NCBI GenBank assembly: GCA_005789055.1
Contig: SYAA01000047.1
Span: 1-7,465 of the forward strand
From: Actinomycetota bacterium
GTDB lineage: Bacteria; Actinomycetota; Actinomycetes; Mycobacteriales; Mycobacteriaceae
Direction of reading: 5' to 3'
Length of the DNA stretch: 7,465 nucleotides
Shown here: positions 1 through 5,893 of the stretch, one piece after another
How positions within the stretch are numbered: the first letter of the stretch is position 1
How the letters are laid out: the number at the start of each line of letters is the position of its first letter
Translations under genes and position numbers: made by a program
Notes under the pieces: model-generated
Databases searched by the model: none
Told to the model about the DNA's origin: nothing
The model's input: the letters and a program-made list of their open reading frames with translations, nothing else

Positions 1-1
1 C

Positions 2-106
2 AACTGTCCGGAGTACAAGGTGACGGCCGTGGAGGTCGCGCCACGGCATCGCGGTCCGGAGCTGGCGGAGGGAACCGCGGAAACCGAAGCGGCGGCCGGC
101 CGGTAA
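2..106 (+). CDS. Probable NAD-dependent formate dehydrogenase alpha subunit, C-terminal end (partial)
   Basis: An open frame enters from the left edge (first full codon at base 2) and ends at TAA 104-106, giving 34 residues. It opens with NCPEYKVTAVEV, which resembles the extreme C-terminus of molybdopterin-dependent formate dehydrogenase alpha subunits (FdsA/FdhF type), where a 'PE(Y/F/L)KVTAV' strand closes the molybdopterin-dinucleotide-binding domain. The last 20 residues are Ala/Glu-rich and look like a disordered tail. The identification rests mainly on the gene 2 bp downstream, which is a recognisable delta subunit of the same enzyme. The alpha subunit oxidises formate to CO2 in the cytoplasm and passes electrons through Fe-S and FMN subunits to NAD+. 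All catalytic residues lie outside the window. Another molybdopterin oxidoreductase cannot be excluded. Confidence 0.6.
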   Translation, partial: NCPEYKVTAVEVAPRHRGPELAEGTAETEAAAGR

Positions 107-108
107 CC

Positions 109-324
109 GTGCTGATCGAGACCCTCATCCGGATGGGCCACGACATAACGCGCAACAATTCTGCGCTGCCGCCGGATCGCGCCGCCGACCGGATCGCCGG
201 GCACCTGACGGCGTTCTGGACGCGCGAGATGATCGCCGAACTGCAGGCATTGGCGAACACCGATCCCGGTCGGTTAGACCCCAGTCTCGTTGCAGCTCTG
301 CGGCAATTGGCGGCGGGCGGCTAA
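109..324 (+). CDS. fdsD: NAD-dependent formate dehydrogenase delta subunit (FdsD family)
   Basis: This 71-residue protein has the FdsD layout: an N-terminal helix (IETLIRMGHDITRNN), an 'AADRIAGHLTAFW' helix around residues 25-37 with the family's Phe-Trp pair at 36-37, then 'REMIAEL', and an 'LDP.LVAALRQLA' end (residues 56-68). FdsD proteins are typically 60-80 residues long and form the small delta subunit of soluble formate dehydrogenases. Their exact role is not well defined; assembly or stability of the molybdenum enzyme is usually suggested. The GTG start at 109 follows the upstream stop by 2 bp, with only a weak purine stretch before it, so translation probably depends on coupling to the upstream gene. 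Unlike the fdsGBACD order of Cupriavidus, no fdsC/fdhD-like gene separates alpha and delta here. The gene ends the operon and faces the lipoprotein gene, with 12 bp between the two stops. Confidence 0.85.
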   Translation: MLIETLIRMGHDITRNNSALPPDRAADRIAGHLTAFWTREMIAELQALANTDPGRLDPSLVAALRQLAAGG

Positions 325-336
325 GTCCCGAGACGG

Positions 337-903
337 TCAGTTGCCGTCGTTGTTCTGGTTGTTGCCGTTCCCGCTGTTGTCATTTCCGTTGTTGTCATTG
401 CACTGGCGGACGGCTTGTTCATCGGCGCCGGCGCAGACCGAGAAGTACGTCGGCGCTCCGCTCTGGCCACCGGCGTTGACCGCCACGAAGGAACCCGACT
501 TCGATCCGGTGGCGCCGGCACCCGAACCGCCGTACTGGCCGTAGCCGCCGCCCCCACCGCCGGAACTGGTGATGGTGTAGCCCTCGCCCTGCCAGATGCC
601 GGTGTAGTAGTCGACCACCTGCTGAGGCTGTTGGCCGTCGACGGAATAGCGGGCGAATTGCACACCGTTGTCAGTCCGGGTTTCTTGCTGGGTGGCGCCG
701 GCGGGCGGCTGCGGCAGACCTGCCGGGGCTGCCGTGCCGGGGGCCGGTGTGACTGTAGTTGCCGTGGCTGAAGCGGGTGGGGAGACGGTCTCGGTGACGG
801 TGGTTTTCTCCGGGGCCTTCTCGGACTTTTCTGTTGTGCCCGCGCAGCCGGAAAGCGCCAGTGCGGTGATACCGATGCCGGTGATGAAAGCAGCGATTCT
901 CAT
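337..903 (-). CDS. Predicted lipoprotein with Gly-rich segment and Asn/Asp-rich tail, function unknown
   Basis: The 188-residue protein begins with a short lipoprotein signal peptide: Arg2, a hydrophobic stretch, then lipobox LSGC with Cys20. It should be lipidated and anchored to the outer face of the plasma membrane. Residues 21-75 are Thr/Pro/Ala-rich, a typical wall-spanning linker. A small globular part (about 76-113: GVQFARYSVDG, QVVDYYTGIWQGEGYTI) precedes a Gly-rich run at 115-132. A second strand-like part (138-160) contains Cys157, and Cys168 follows, so one disulfide is possible. Residues 169-188 are almost only Asn, Asp, Gly, Gln and Ser. The ATG at 903 has an AAGGGAA ribosome site 5 bases upstream (complement of 909-915), which fixes the start. 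I do not recognise the family; similar exported lipoproteins of unknown role are common in mycobacteria. It is monocistronic, convergent with fdsD and divergent from the secreted-protein gene. Confidence 0.8.
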   Translation of the reverse strand: MRIAAFITGIGITALALSGCAGTTEKSEKAPEKTTVTETVSPPASATATTVTPAPGTAAPAGLPQPPAGATQQETRTDNGVQFARYSVDGQQPQQVVDYYTGIWQGEGYTITSSGGGGGGYGQYGGSGAGATGSKSGSFVAVNAGGQSGAPTYFSVCAGADEQAVRQCNDNNGNDNSGNGNNQNNDGN

Positions 904-1033
904 TAGCGTTCCCTTGCTCAGCTCCGACGCCGATCGCCAGGTCTAGTGAGTATGGTCCCCAAAGCTGTCGGTGGGGGCATTTATGGTCAGGCCAGATTGG
1001 ATTCATCGAGGGGGATTTGACCGAGGGGGAGAA

Positions 1034-1279
1034 GTGATTGCTCGAATGATTTTCAGCGGCCTGGTCGCGGCGGTCTCGACCATGGTGTTCGCCGCGCCGA
1101 ACGCGTTGGCGGACAACGTCTGCGTGGGGGTGATGAATCAAAGCGGATGCAACCCGGCGCCGTGGAACGGTCAACTGATGGAGACTTGGAACACTCCGGG
1201 CTATTACGGAGGCTGGACCAACGGTCCAGTGGCCTGCGACCCGTTCACCCTTCAGTGCCGCGGGTGGGTGCAACCCTGA
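1034..1279 (+). CDS. Small secreted four-cysteine protein, function unknown
   Basis: From the GTG at 1034 the product is 81 residues: a Sec signal peptide (Arg4, then FSGLVAAVSTMVFAA) with a likely signal peptidase I site after ALA (residue 26). The mature peptide is about 55 residues, with Cys30, Cys39, Cys68 and Cys75, probably two disulfides, and many Trp, Gly, Asn and Pro residues (WNGQL, WNTPGYYGGW, RGWVQP). The frame is open back to a GTG at 971, but that start would add 21 charged residues ahead of the signal peptide. The purine run GAGGGGGAGAA just before 1034 supports the shorter form. The ATG at 1046 is a further alternative. Small exported proteins with this Cys/Trp/Gly pattern occur widely in mycobacteria without known function. 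The 130 bases between this gene and the divergent lipoprotein gene show no clear consensus promoter. Confidence 0.72.
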   Translation: MIARMIFSGLVAAVSTMVFAAPNALADNVCVGVMNQSGCNPAPWNGQLMETWNTPGYYGGWTNGPVACDPFTLQCRGWVQP

Positions 1280-1303
1280 CCGGGCGCTGACCCGCCGTAG
1301 GAT
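1276..1303 (+). promoter_or_regulatory. Candidate SigA-type promoter for the MFS pump gene
   Basis: CTGACC (1276-1281) and TAGGAT (1298-1303, matching the mycobacterial TANNNT -10 pattern) are separated by 16 bases. They lie directly before the pump gene and would give a transcript starting near 1310. The -35 overlaps the stop of the upstream secreted-protein gene. This is pattern matching only; no regulator gene or clear operator is next to it. Confidence 0.35.
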
Positions 1304-1343
1304 CGCCGGTGGCAGAGTCAGGGTGCGGAGCGGGCGGAGGCCG

Positions 1344-2765
1344 ATGACCAGGCGGCAGTTGGCTGCGCTGTCGGTGTTGTGCCTGGCGGTGTTCATGGTC
1401 GCCGTGGACGGCACCGTCGTGAGCGTCGCGGTGCCGGCGATCGCCGAAGAGTTGAAGCCCAGCTACAACCAGATCCTGTGGATCGGCGACATCTACTCGT
1501 TCGTGCTCGCCGGACTGCTCATCACCATGGGCAACCTCGGCGACCGAGTGGGGCGCAAGCGCCTGCTGCTGATCTCCAGCGTGGCCTTCGGGGCGGCCTC
1601 GGCCGTGGCGGCCTTCGCGCCGACCGCAGAACTGCTGATTGCCGCCCGGGTGCTGCAGGGTGTGGCCGGGGCGGGTCTGATGCCCTCGACGCTGGCGCTG
1701 CTGCGCACTGTCTTCACCGAGGATGCCCAACGCATGCGCGCCGTCGGCATCTGGAGTGCGGCCGGCGCGGGCGGCGCCGCTATGGGACCGACGGTGGCGG
1801 GGATCCTGCTTGAGCATTTCTATTGGGGCTCAGTGCTGTTGGTGAACCTTCCGGTGGTGGCACTGATCGCGGCGGTGGGTGCGTGGGTGTTGCCCGAAGC
1901 CCGCAGTCAGAGCAGGCAGCCACTCGACGCTGCCTCTGTGGTGTTGTCCACGGCCGGTATTCTCGGGGTGGTCTACGGGATCACCGAACTGGCGCACATC
2001 GGTCTGGGCCATTGGCCGCCTTACCTGGCACTGGCGGCGGGAGCCGTGCTGCTGGCGGTGTTCCTGCGTCGGCAACGACAGATGCAAACGCCACTGCTGG
2101 ACCTGACGTTGTTCGCCCAGTCGAGATTTTCGGCGGCGATCGTCGCGCAGACGGTGATCGTGTTCGCCAACGTCGGCGCACTGTTCTTCCTGCCGATCTT
2201 TCTGCGTCAGGTCAATGGCTTCTCAGCACTGCAGTCCGGTCTCTCGACGTTGCCGGAGTCGTTGGCCGGCCTGGTGACGGCGTTCAGCGCCGCGCGTCTG
2301 ACCGGCAGGTGGGGACAGCGGCGAGCAATGCTGGTGGGGATGGCGGCGGGGGGTGTCGGTCTGATATCGCTCGGCCTGGTGATACCGCTGTCCTACCCGG
2401 CCATGGTGGTTCCCCTGATGCTGATGGGCTTCTCGTTTGGACTGGTGGTCACCGTCGTCTCGGACCTGGTGCTGATGAGCGCGAGCACGGACCGGGTCGG
2501 CGCGGCCACCGGAATCTCGGAGACGTCCTTTGAATTGGGCAACGCCCTGGGGATCGCGATTGTCGGCAGCCTGGTGTCGCTGCTCTATCTGTTTTCCACC
2601 GGATTGCCGGCCAATCTCACCGCGGCGGGGGATTCAGGTGGGTTGACCACCGCGATGTCCGGCGCGACCATCATCTGCGGCGTGCTGGTGTTGGCGACCA
2701 CGTTCGTGGTGGCGCGCGCGGTCCGGGAGCAGGCGGTCGTCGCCGCCGCCGATACGCGCCGGTGA
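1344..2765 (+). CDS. DHA2-family MFS multidrug efflux transporter (14 TM, LfrA/SmvA-like)
   Basis: The 473-residue, strongly hydrophobic protein fits the 14-helix drug:H+ antiporter-2 class, with a usual length of about 470-520. The first helix carries the family's AVDGTVVSVAVPAI pattern (Asp22). Motif A (GNLGDRVGRKR) lies at about 63-73 between helices 2 and 3. An LQGVAGAGLMPSTLAL segment follows, and motif C (GAAMGPTVAG, about 144-153), the signature of exporters, is in helix 5. The sequence closely resembles mycobacterial LfrA in the 'LW..D.YS.VLA.LL..MG.LGDR.GR' region. It probably exports cationic or amphipathic drugs or dyes from the cytoplasm using the proton gradient. The ATG at 1344 is preceded by GGAGG only 3 bases upstream. 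The in-frame GTG at 1323 (480 residues) is a real alternative. No TetR-type repressor gene is adjacent, unlike lfrA. The stop codon overlaps the start of the photolyase-like gene, so the two are co-transcribed. Confidence 0.92.
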   Translation: MTRRQLAALSVLCLAVFMVAVDGTVVSVAVPAIAEELKPSYNQILWIGDIYSFVLAGLLITMGNLGDRVGRKRLLLISSVAFGAASAVAAFAPTAELLIAARVLQGVAGAGLMPSTLALLRTVFTEDAQRMRAVGIWSAAGAGGAAMGPTVAGILLEHFYWGSVLLVNLPVVALIAAVGAWVLPEARSQSRQPLDAASVVLSTAGILGVVYGITELAHIGLGHWPPYLALAAGAVLLAVFLRRQRQMQTPLLDLTLFAQSRFSAAIVAQTVIVFANVGALFFLPIFLRQVNGFSALQSGLSTLPESLAGLVTAFSAARLTGRWGQRRAMLVGMAAGGVGLISLGLVIPLSYPAMVVPLMLMGFSFGLVVTVVSDLVLMSASTDRVGAATGISETSFELGNALGIAIVGSLVSLLYLFSTGLPANLTAAGDSGGLTTAMSGATIICGVLVLATTFVVARAVREQAVVAAADTRR

Positions 2766-4078
2766 TGGGGCGACGCCTGCCCGACCCGCCGTCGGAGCGC
2801 CGGAAGGTCCGGCAGTGGGTGGACAGTCACCTCGGTGATCTGTGCGTGCCGGCGCCGTCTGATGCAGCCGAGGACACCGGCGGCGTGACGTCCCCGCGCA
2901 TCCGTGGCGGACAGCACGCGGCCGACGCGGCGATGCAGGCCTTCGATGTCGCCGGCTACGCGCGGCGGCGCAACAACGTCTGGCCGCCGGCCGACCGCGG
3001 GGCGTCGGGACTGTCGCCCTACATCCGGCACGGCCTGCTCACGTTGCGCGAGGTGTGGGATCACGTGGCCGGCGGTCCGCAGTCGGACGTGACGAAGTTC
3101 CGCGACGAACTGCTGTGGCAGGAATATGCCCGGCATCTGTATGCGCGGGTCGGAACGGCGTCGCGGGCGTCGCTGCGGTTCGTCGTCAATGAGCGCACCC
3201 GGGTCTCGGCGGCGCCGGACACTCCGTGGACCTCATCGGCGCCGGACACTCCGTGGACCTCATCGGAGCCGGACACTCCGTGGACCTCGTCGGCGCTGTG
3301 CATCGAGTCGTCGTGGAATGAACTGGTGACTGACGGTTGGCTGACGAACCAGACCCGGATGTGGCTGGCCTCGCACTGGAACGTTCGCGAGGGACTGGGT
3401 TGGCGCGATGGCGAGGATCTGATGTATCGCCACCTGCTGGACGGCTCCCGGGCGGCCAACCGGCTGGGCTGGCAGTGGACCACCGGGGCGCTGACCGGAA
3501 AGGCCTACGGGTTCTCCCGATGGCAGGTCGAGAAACGGGCGCCGGGACTGTGCGCGCAGTGTCCGCTTGAGCGCCGGTGCCCGATCGCCGAGTGGCCGCC
3601 GACCCAGGAGCGCGCTCCGCAGGCTCTCACCGACCCTCGGTTGCGACGCGATGAGGACCTCGACACCACCGCCGGACCGGTCGGCGCCGAGCGGTCCGGT
3701 CAGCCCGAGGTGGTCTGGATGACCGCGGAGAGTCTCAGCGATCGTGATCCGGCGGCCGCGGCCCACCCGGACCTGCCGGTGATGTTCGTGTTCGACGAAC
3801 CACTGCTGGCACGACTGCGGCTGTCAGCGAACAGGGTGGTCTTCCTCGCGGAGTCGCTGGCCGAACTGTCCACTCGTCGGCAGGTGCAGATGTGGCGCGG
3901 CGATCCGGTCGAGGTGCTGCGAGACACGCCGCTGGCGACCACGTTCGCGCCGGTGCCGGGGTGGCGCTCCCGGGCGGCCCGACTTGACGTGGCCGCGCTG
4001 CACCCGTGGCCGTGGCTGCAACGGCCGCGTCCCGGCCCGGTCACGTCGTACACGGCGTGGGTCGGGCGGCGTCGTTGA
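2762..4078 (+). CDS. Photolyase/cryptochrome-like FAD protein with apparently swapped domain order and putative Fe-S cysteines
   Basis: The 438-residue protein contains the photolyase FAD-binding domain. GLSPYIRHGLL is at 83-93 and FRDELLWQEYARHLY at 113-127. TNQTRMWLASHW is at 195-206, WRDGED at 214-219, and LLDGSRAANRLGWQW at 225-239. Trp214, Asn233, Trp237 and Trp239 have the same spacing as E. coli photolyase Trp359, Asn378 (at FAD N5), Trp382 and Trp384. Cys180, Cys264, Cys267 and Cys273 resemble the iron-sulfur ligands of bacterial FeS photolyases. The usual N-terminal Rossmann/antenna domain is absent from the front. Residues 316-410 (VVWMTAESLSDRDPAAAAHP, VMFVFDEPLL, RVVFLAESLAEL, WRGDPVEVL) read like that domain placed at the end. 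It may repair UV photoproducts or sense light, but the substrate is unknown. A 9-residue tandem repeat fills 151-177. Both GTG 2762 and ATG 2765 overlap the pump's TGA, so translation is coupled; residue numbers here count from 2762. Confidence 0.88.
   Translation: MMGRRLPDPPSERRKVRQWVDSHLGDLCVPAPSDAAEDTGGVTSPRIRGGQHAADAAMQAFDVAGYARRRNNVWPPADRGASGLSPYIRHGLLTLREVWDHVAGGPQSDVTKFRDELLWQEYARHLYARVGTASRASLRFVVNERTRVSAAPDTPWTSSAPDTPWTSSEPDTPWTSSALCIESSWNELVTDGWLTNQTRMWLASHWNVREGLGWRDGEDLMYRHLLDGSRAANRLGWQWTTGALTGKAYGFSRWQVEKRAPGLCAQCPLERRCPIAEWPPTQERAPQALTDPRLRRDEDLDTTAGPVGAERSGQPEVVWMTAESLSDRDPAAAAHPDLPVMFVFDEPLLARLRLSANRVVFLAESLAELSTRRQVQMWRGDPVEVLRDTPLATTFAPVPGWRSRAARLDVAALHPWPWLQRPRPGPVTSYTAWVGRRR
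3212..3292 (+). repeat. In-frame 27-bp tandem repeat, three units, inside the photolyase-like gene
   Basis: Three contiguous 27-base units (3212-3238, 3239-3265, 3266-3292) encode APDTPWTSS, APDTPWTSS and EPDTPWTSS. The first two units are identical; the third differs by two bases (GAG for GCG, TCG for TCA). Near-perfect identity points to recent duplication by slippage or unequal crossover. Because the period is a multiple of three, copy-number changes keep the frame. The repeat ends two residues before Cys180. Confidence 0.97.
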
Positions 4079-4111
4079 GAGCCGGCCTCACGCGTAGGTG
4101 TTGGCCGGCTC
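4079..4111. terminator. Inverted repeat between convergent genes, probable bidirectional terminator
   Basis: GAGCCGGCC (4079-4087) and GGCCGGCTC (4103-4111) form a perfect 9-bp, GC-rich stem with a 15-base loop. The left arm begins right after the photolyase-like stop (4076-4078), and the loop holds the stop of the minus-strand gene (4088-4090). There is no T tract on either side, which is usual for mycobacterial hairpins. Its location between two convergent stops is the main support. Confidence 0.5.
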
Positions 4112-4834
4112 GTCGATCGGGGTGACCTTGGCGACCTCCAGGGTCGGTATCGACGTCGAATCACCGTCGGCCGATCCGGTGATCACGGTGCCCTCGACCC
4201 GTACCCAGGTCTCATCCGGCAGGGCGGCGGCTTCCGCGGCGGCCGGTCCGCGCAGATGGATGCGGGCTAACCGCGCATCCGCGGCGCAGCACACGATCGC
4301 CACCCGGCCCAGGTCGACGCCGTCGGCCTCCCGCAGGGTGAAACCGACGACGGTGATGAGCCTGTTGTCGAGGGTTCCCGCGGTGTCCTGGGCCGCCCGG
4401 ACCATCACCTCCGGCACGGCCACCTCCGGGGCGCGGCCGTCCGGAATCGGCGGAAACTCCCGGCGCAGCACGTCCGTGGAGACCGCGGTCACCGACGGTG
4501 GGAAGGCCTGCGGGCGCAGTGCCGGCGGCGCTATGAAGATCAACACCACGATGGGGAGCAGCAGCAGCCAGGCCACGGACCCGCGATGGGTGTGGTCCCC
4601 GTGCGGCCCGGGGTTCTCGTGGTCCCCGTGGTCCCCGTGGTCCCCGTGCGCGGACCCACGCCGGATGTCGACCGCCATCGCGACCAGCGCCAGCCCGATG
4701 ACAACCGCCGCGGTCAACCCAAGCCACGGCAGCATGGAAGGTTTGACGTAGCGGGTGAAGGCCCCACCGATGGTGATCATCGCCGTGGCGATTCCGACGA
4801 GCAGCAGCAGGGTGTTCTCGGCTTCCCGGCTCAT
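4088..4834 (-). CDS. TIGR03943/DUF1980 family membrane protein, partner of the adjacent permease
   Basis: The 248-residue protein has two N-terminal membrane segments (about 7-24 and 35-56). A cytoplasmic or external loop follows with a metal-binding look (residues 63-83, HGDHGDHGDHENPGPHGDH then THR). A third membrane segment spans about 87-104, and a soluble C-terminal domain (about 115-245) contains VVGFTLRE and AIVCCAADARLARI. The Cys-Cys pair at 182-183 followed by Ala-Ala-Asp is the most characteristic feature of this family (PF09323). Its ATG at 4834 overlaps the permease stop by 4 bp (ATGA), a strong sign that the two act together; the same pair is found side by side in many Gram-positive bacteria. 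The biochemical role is unknown. The His/Asp loop and paired cysteines suggest handling of a metal ion, which is inference. Longer upstream frames are antisense noise over the permease and were not used. Confidence 0.88.
   Translation of the reverse strand: MSREAENTLLLLVGIATAMITIGGAFTRYVKPSMLPWLGLTAAVVIGLALVAMAVDIRRGSAHGDHGDHGDHENPGPHGDHTHRGSVAWLLLLPIVVLIFIAPPALRPQAFPPSVTAVSTDVLRREFPPIPDGRAPEVAVPEVMVRAAQDTAGTLDNRLITVVGFTLREADGVDLGRVAIVCCAADARLARIHLRGPAAAEAAALPDETWVRVEGTVITGSADGDSTSIPTLEVAKVTPIDEPANTYA
4622..4648 (-). repeat. 9-bp tandem repeat encoding His-Gly-Asp units
   Basis: Plus-strand GTCCCCGTG occurs three times in perfect tandem (4622-4630, 4631-4639, 4640-4648), encoding HGD-HGD-HGD (residues 63-71) on the minus strand. 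A degenerate fourth unit lies at 4613-4621 (H-E-N), and an isolated exact copy at 4595-4603 encodes HGD at residues 78-80. The array is in frame and prone to slippage, so His-rich loop length may vary between strains. Confidence 0.95.
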
Positions 4835-5826
4835 CCGCCGCCGCCCAGCACGAGCAGACCGATGACCGTGGCGGAGACGGTGGCCACCACGAACGTGGCC
4901 GGGGCGAATCGGATCGCGAAGGCGCGGCCGAACATCCCGGACTGCATCGCGAATAATTTGACGTCGATCGCCGGACCGACCACCAGGAAGACCAGTCGCG
5001 GCACCAACGGGACCATGGTCAGGCTGGCGGCGACGAACGCGTCGGCCTCCGAGCACAACGCCAGCACCACCGCGAGTAGTGCCATCACCAGCACGCCGAG
5101 CAGCAGTTGCCCGGCCAGGTGTGCGATCAACCAGTCCGGAACGACCACGTGCAGTGCCGCCGCGGCGGCCGCACCGATCACCAGGTAGGAGCCCGCCTGG
5201 ATGAAGTCGTGCCGGGCCGCCTCGGTGAAGGTGAGCCAGCGAGGGCCCTGCCCGGAGGTGGACCGCGGCAGACGCCGGGTGATCCACTCGGCACGTCCCC
5301 ACCGCGACCAGGCCAGCCCCATGACGATCGCGGTGACCAGAGAGGCGCCCACGCGGGCGAACACCATCTGAGGCTGACCGGGGAATGCGACCACCGTGGA
5401 GACGACCACCACCGGATTGATCGCCGGTGCCGCCAGCATGAAGGTCAGCGCCGCCGCACCCAGGGCACCTTCGCCGAACAATCGGCGGGCCACCGGCACT
5501 GACCCGCACTCGCACCCGGGCAGTGCCGCACCGCCGGCCGCGGCCACCAGCACCGCCGCCGCCGGACGTTTCGGAAGCCATCGGGCGAGCCGATCAGGGG
5601 TGACGAACACCGCGATCAACGCACTCAGCAGTACCCCGACCGCGAGGAATGGCAGGGCCTGCACAAAAACTCCGGCAAAGATCGTGCCCGCGGTCGACAG
5701 AGCGTCACTGTCGTCGACCGCCGCGCGCATTGTGCTGCCCAGCAGAGCGAAGGCGACCATTGCCGCGACCAGGACCGGCATCGACAGCTTCTGGGACAAC
5801 TCCGCGCGTTTCACCTCTGGCACCAC
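4831..5826 (-). CDS. ArsP/YraQ-type permease (PF03773, UPF0718)
   Basis: The protein is about 331 residues with eight or so membrane helices in two halves. The diagnostic motif PGCECGSVPVARRL (about 103-116) lies after a hydrophobic helix, followed by GALGAAALTFMLAAPAINPVVV (two short blocks around 120-141). The second half contains ALCSEADAFVAAS (about 256-268) and VVGPAIDVKL (about 282-291). The paired 'CxC' and 'C(S)xADAF' segments are typical of the ArsP_1/permease family. One branch exports trivalent organoarsenicals, but most members, including the branch paired with TIGR03943 proteins, have unknown cargo. The stop overlaps the start of the TIGR03943 gene by 4 bp. The start is uncertain: GTG 5826, GTG 5823, GTG 5814 or ATG 5781 are all possible, none with a good ribosome site. 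A CACAAT sequence 6 bases before GTG 5826 could be a -10 for a leaderless transcript. The frame runs on to 6294, but that part is antisense to the kinase gene. Confidence 0.88.
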   Translation of the reverse strand: MVPEVKRAELSQKLSMPVLVAAMVAFALLGSTMRAAVDDSDALSTAGTIFAGVFVQALPFLAVGVLLSALIAVFVTPDRLARWLPKRPAAAVLVAAAGGAALPGCECGSVPVARRLFGEGALGAAALTFMLAAPAINPVVVVSTVVAFPGQPQMVFARVGASLVTAIVMGLAWSRWGRAEWITRRLPRSTSGQGPRWLTFTEAARHDFIQAGSYLVIGAAAAAALHVVVPDWLIAHLAGQLLLGVLVMALLAVVLALCSEADAFVAASLTMVPLVPRLVFLVVGPAIDVKLFAMQSGMFGRAFAIRFAPATFVVATVSATVIGLLVLGGGG

Positions 5827-5841
5827 GCCATTGTGACAGCG

Positions 5842-5870
5842 GGCCGGGTGGTGCCGGGCCACACCCGGCC
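5842..5870. promoter_or_regulatory. Inverted repeat between divergent permease and kinase genes
   Basis: GGCCGGGTG (5842-5850) and CACCCGGCC (5862-5870) are perfect complementary arms around an 11-base spacer in the 76-base divergent intergenic region. It could be an operator for a dimeric regulator or a transcript hairpin. It does not look like the AT-rich Zur or Fur boxes of mycobacteria, so regulation by those proteins is not supported here. Confidence 0.4.
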
Positions 5871-5878
5871 GGTGGGGG

Positions 5879-5893
5879 GACGATAGCGTCGTC
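5879..5893. promoter_or_regulatory. Short palindrome with possible -10 element upstream of the kinase gene
   Basis: GACGA-TAGCG-TCGTC (5879-5893) is a perfect 5-bp-arm palindrome ending 9 bases before the kinase ATG. It includes TAGCGT (5884-5889), which fits the TANNNT -10 pattern and would start transcription close to the ATG. A repressor bound here would block the kinase promoter. No -35 match is visible, so this is a weak call. Confidence 0.3.

Noticed and set aside
971..1033. Upstream start (GTG 971) for the secreted protein
   Set aside because: It would put 21 charged or polar residues ahead of the signal peptide; the purine-rich ribosome site before 1034 supports the shorter form.
671..1414. 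247-residue minus-strand open frame
   Set aside because: It overlaps three better genes, has Arg/His-rich shadow-frame composition, and has no recognisable motif.
1823..2533. 236-residue plus-strand frame inside the pump gene
   Set aside because: It is an alternate frame of a clear 14-helix transporter; Gly/Arg-rich with no domain.
3212..3292. CRISPR array
   Set aside because: Units are contiguous with no spacers, in frame within a coding gene, and no cas gene is present.
4835..5581. N-terminal extension of the TIGR03943 frame to 497 residues
   Set aside because: The added 249 residues are Arg/Gly-rich antisense-frame noise over the well-supported permease, and the family begins at the ATG at 4834 with membrane helices.
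5842..5870. Zur/Fur-type metal regulator box for the permease operon
   Set aside because: The site is GC-rich and does not match the AT-rich palindromes used by these regulators.
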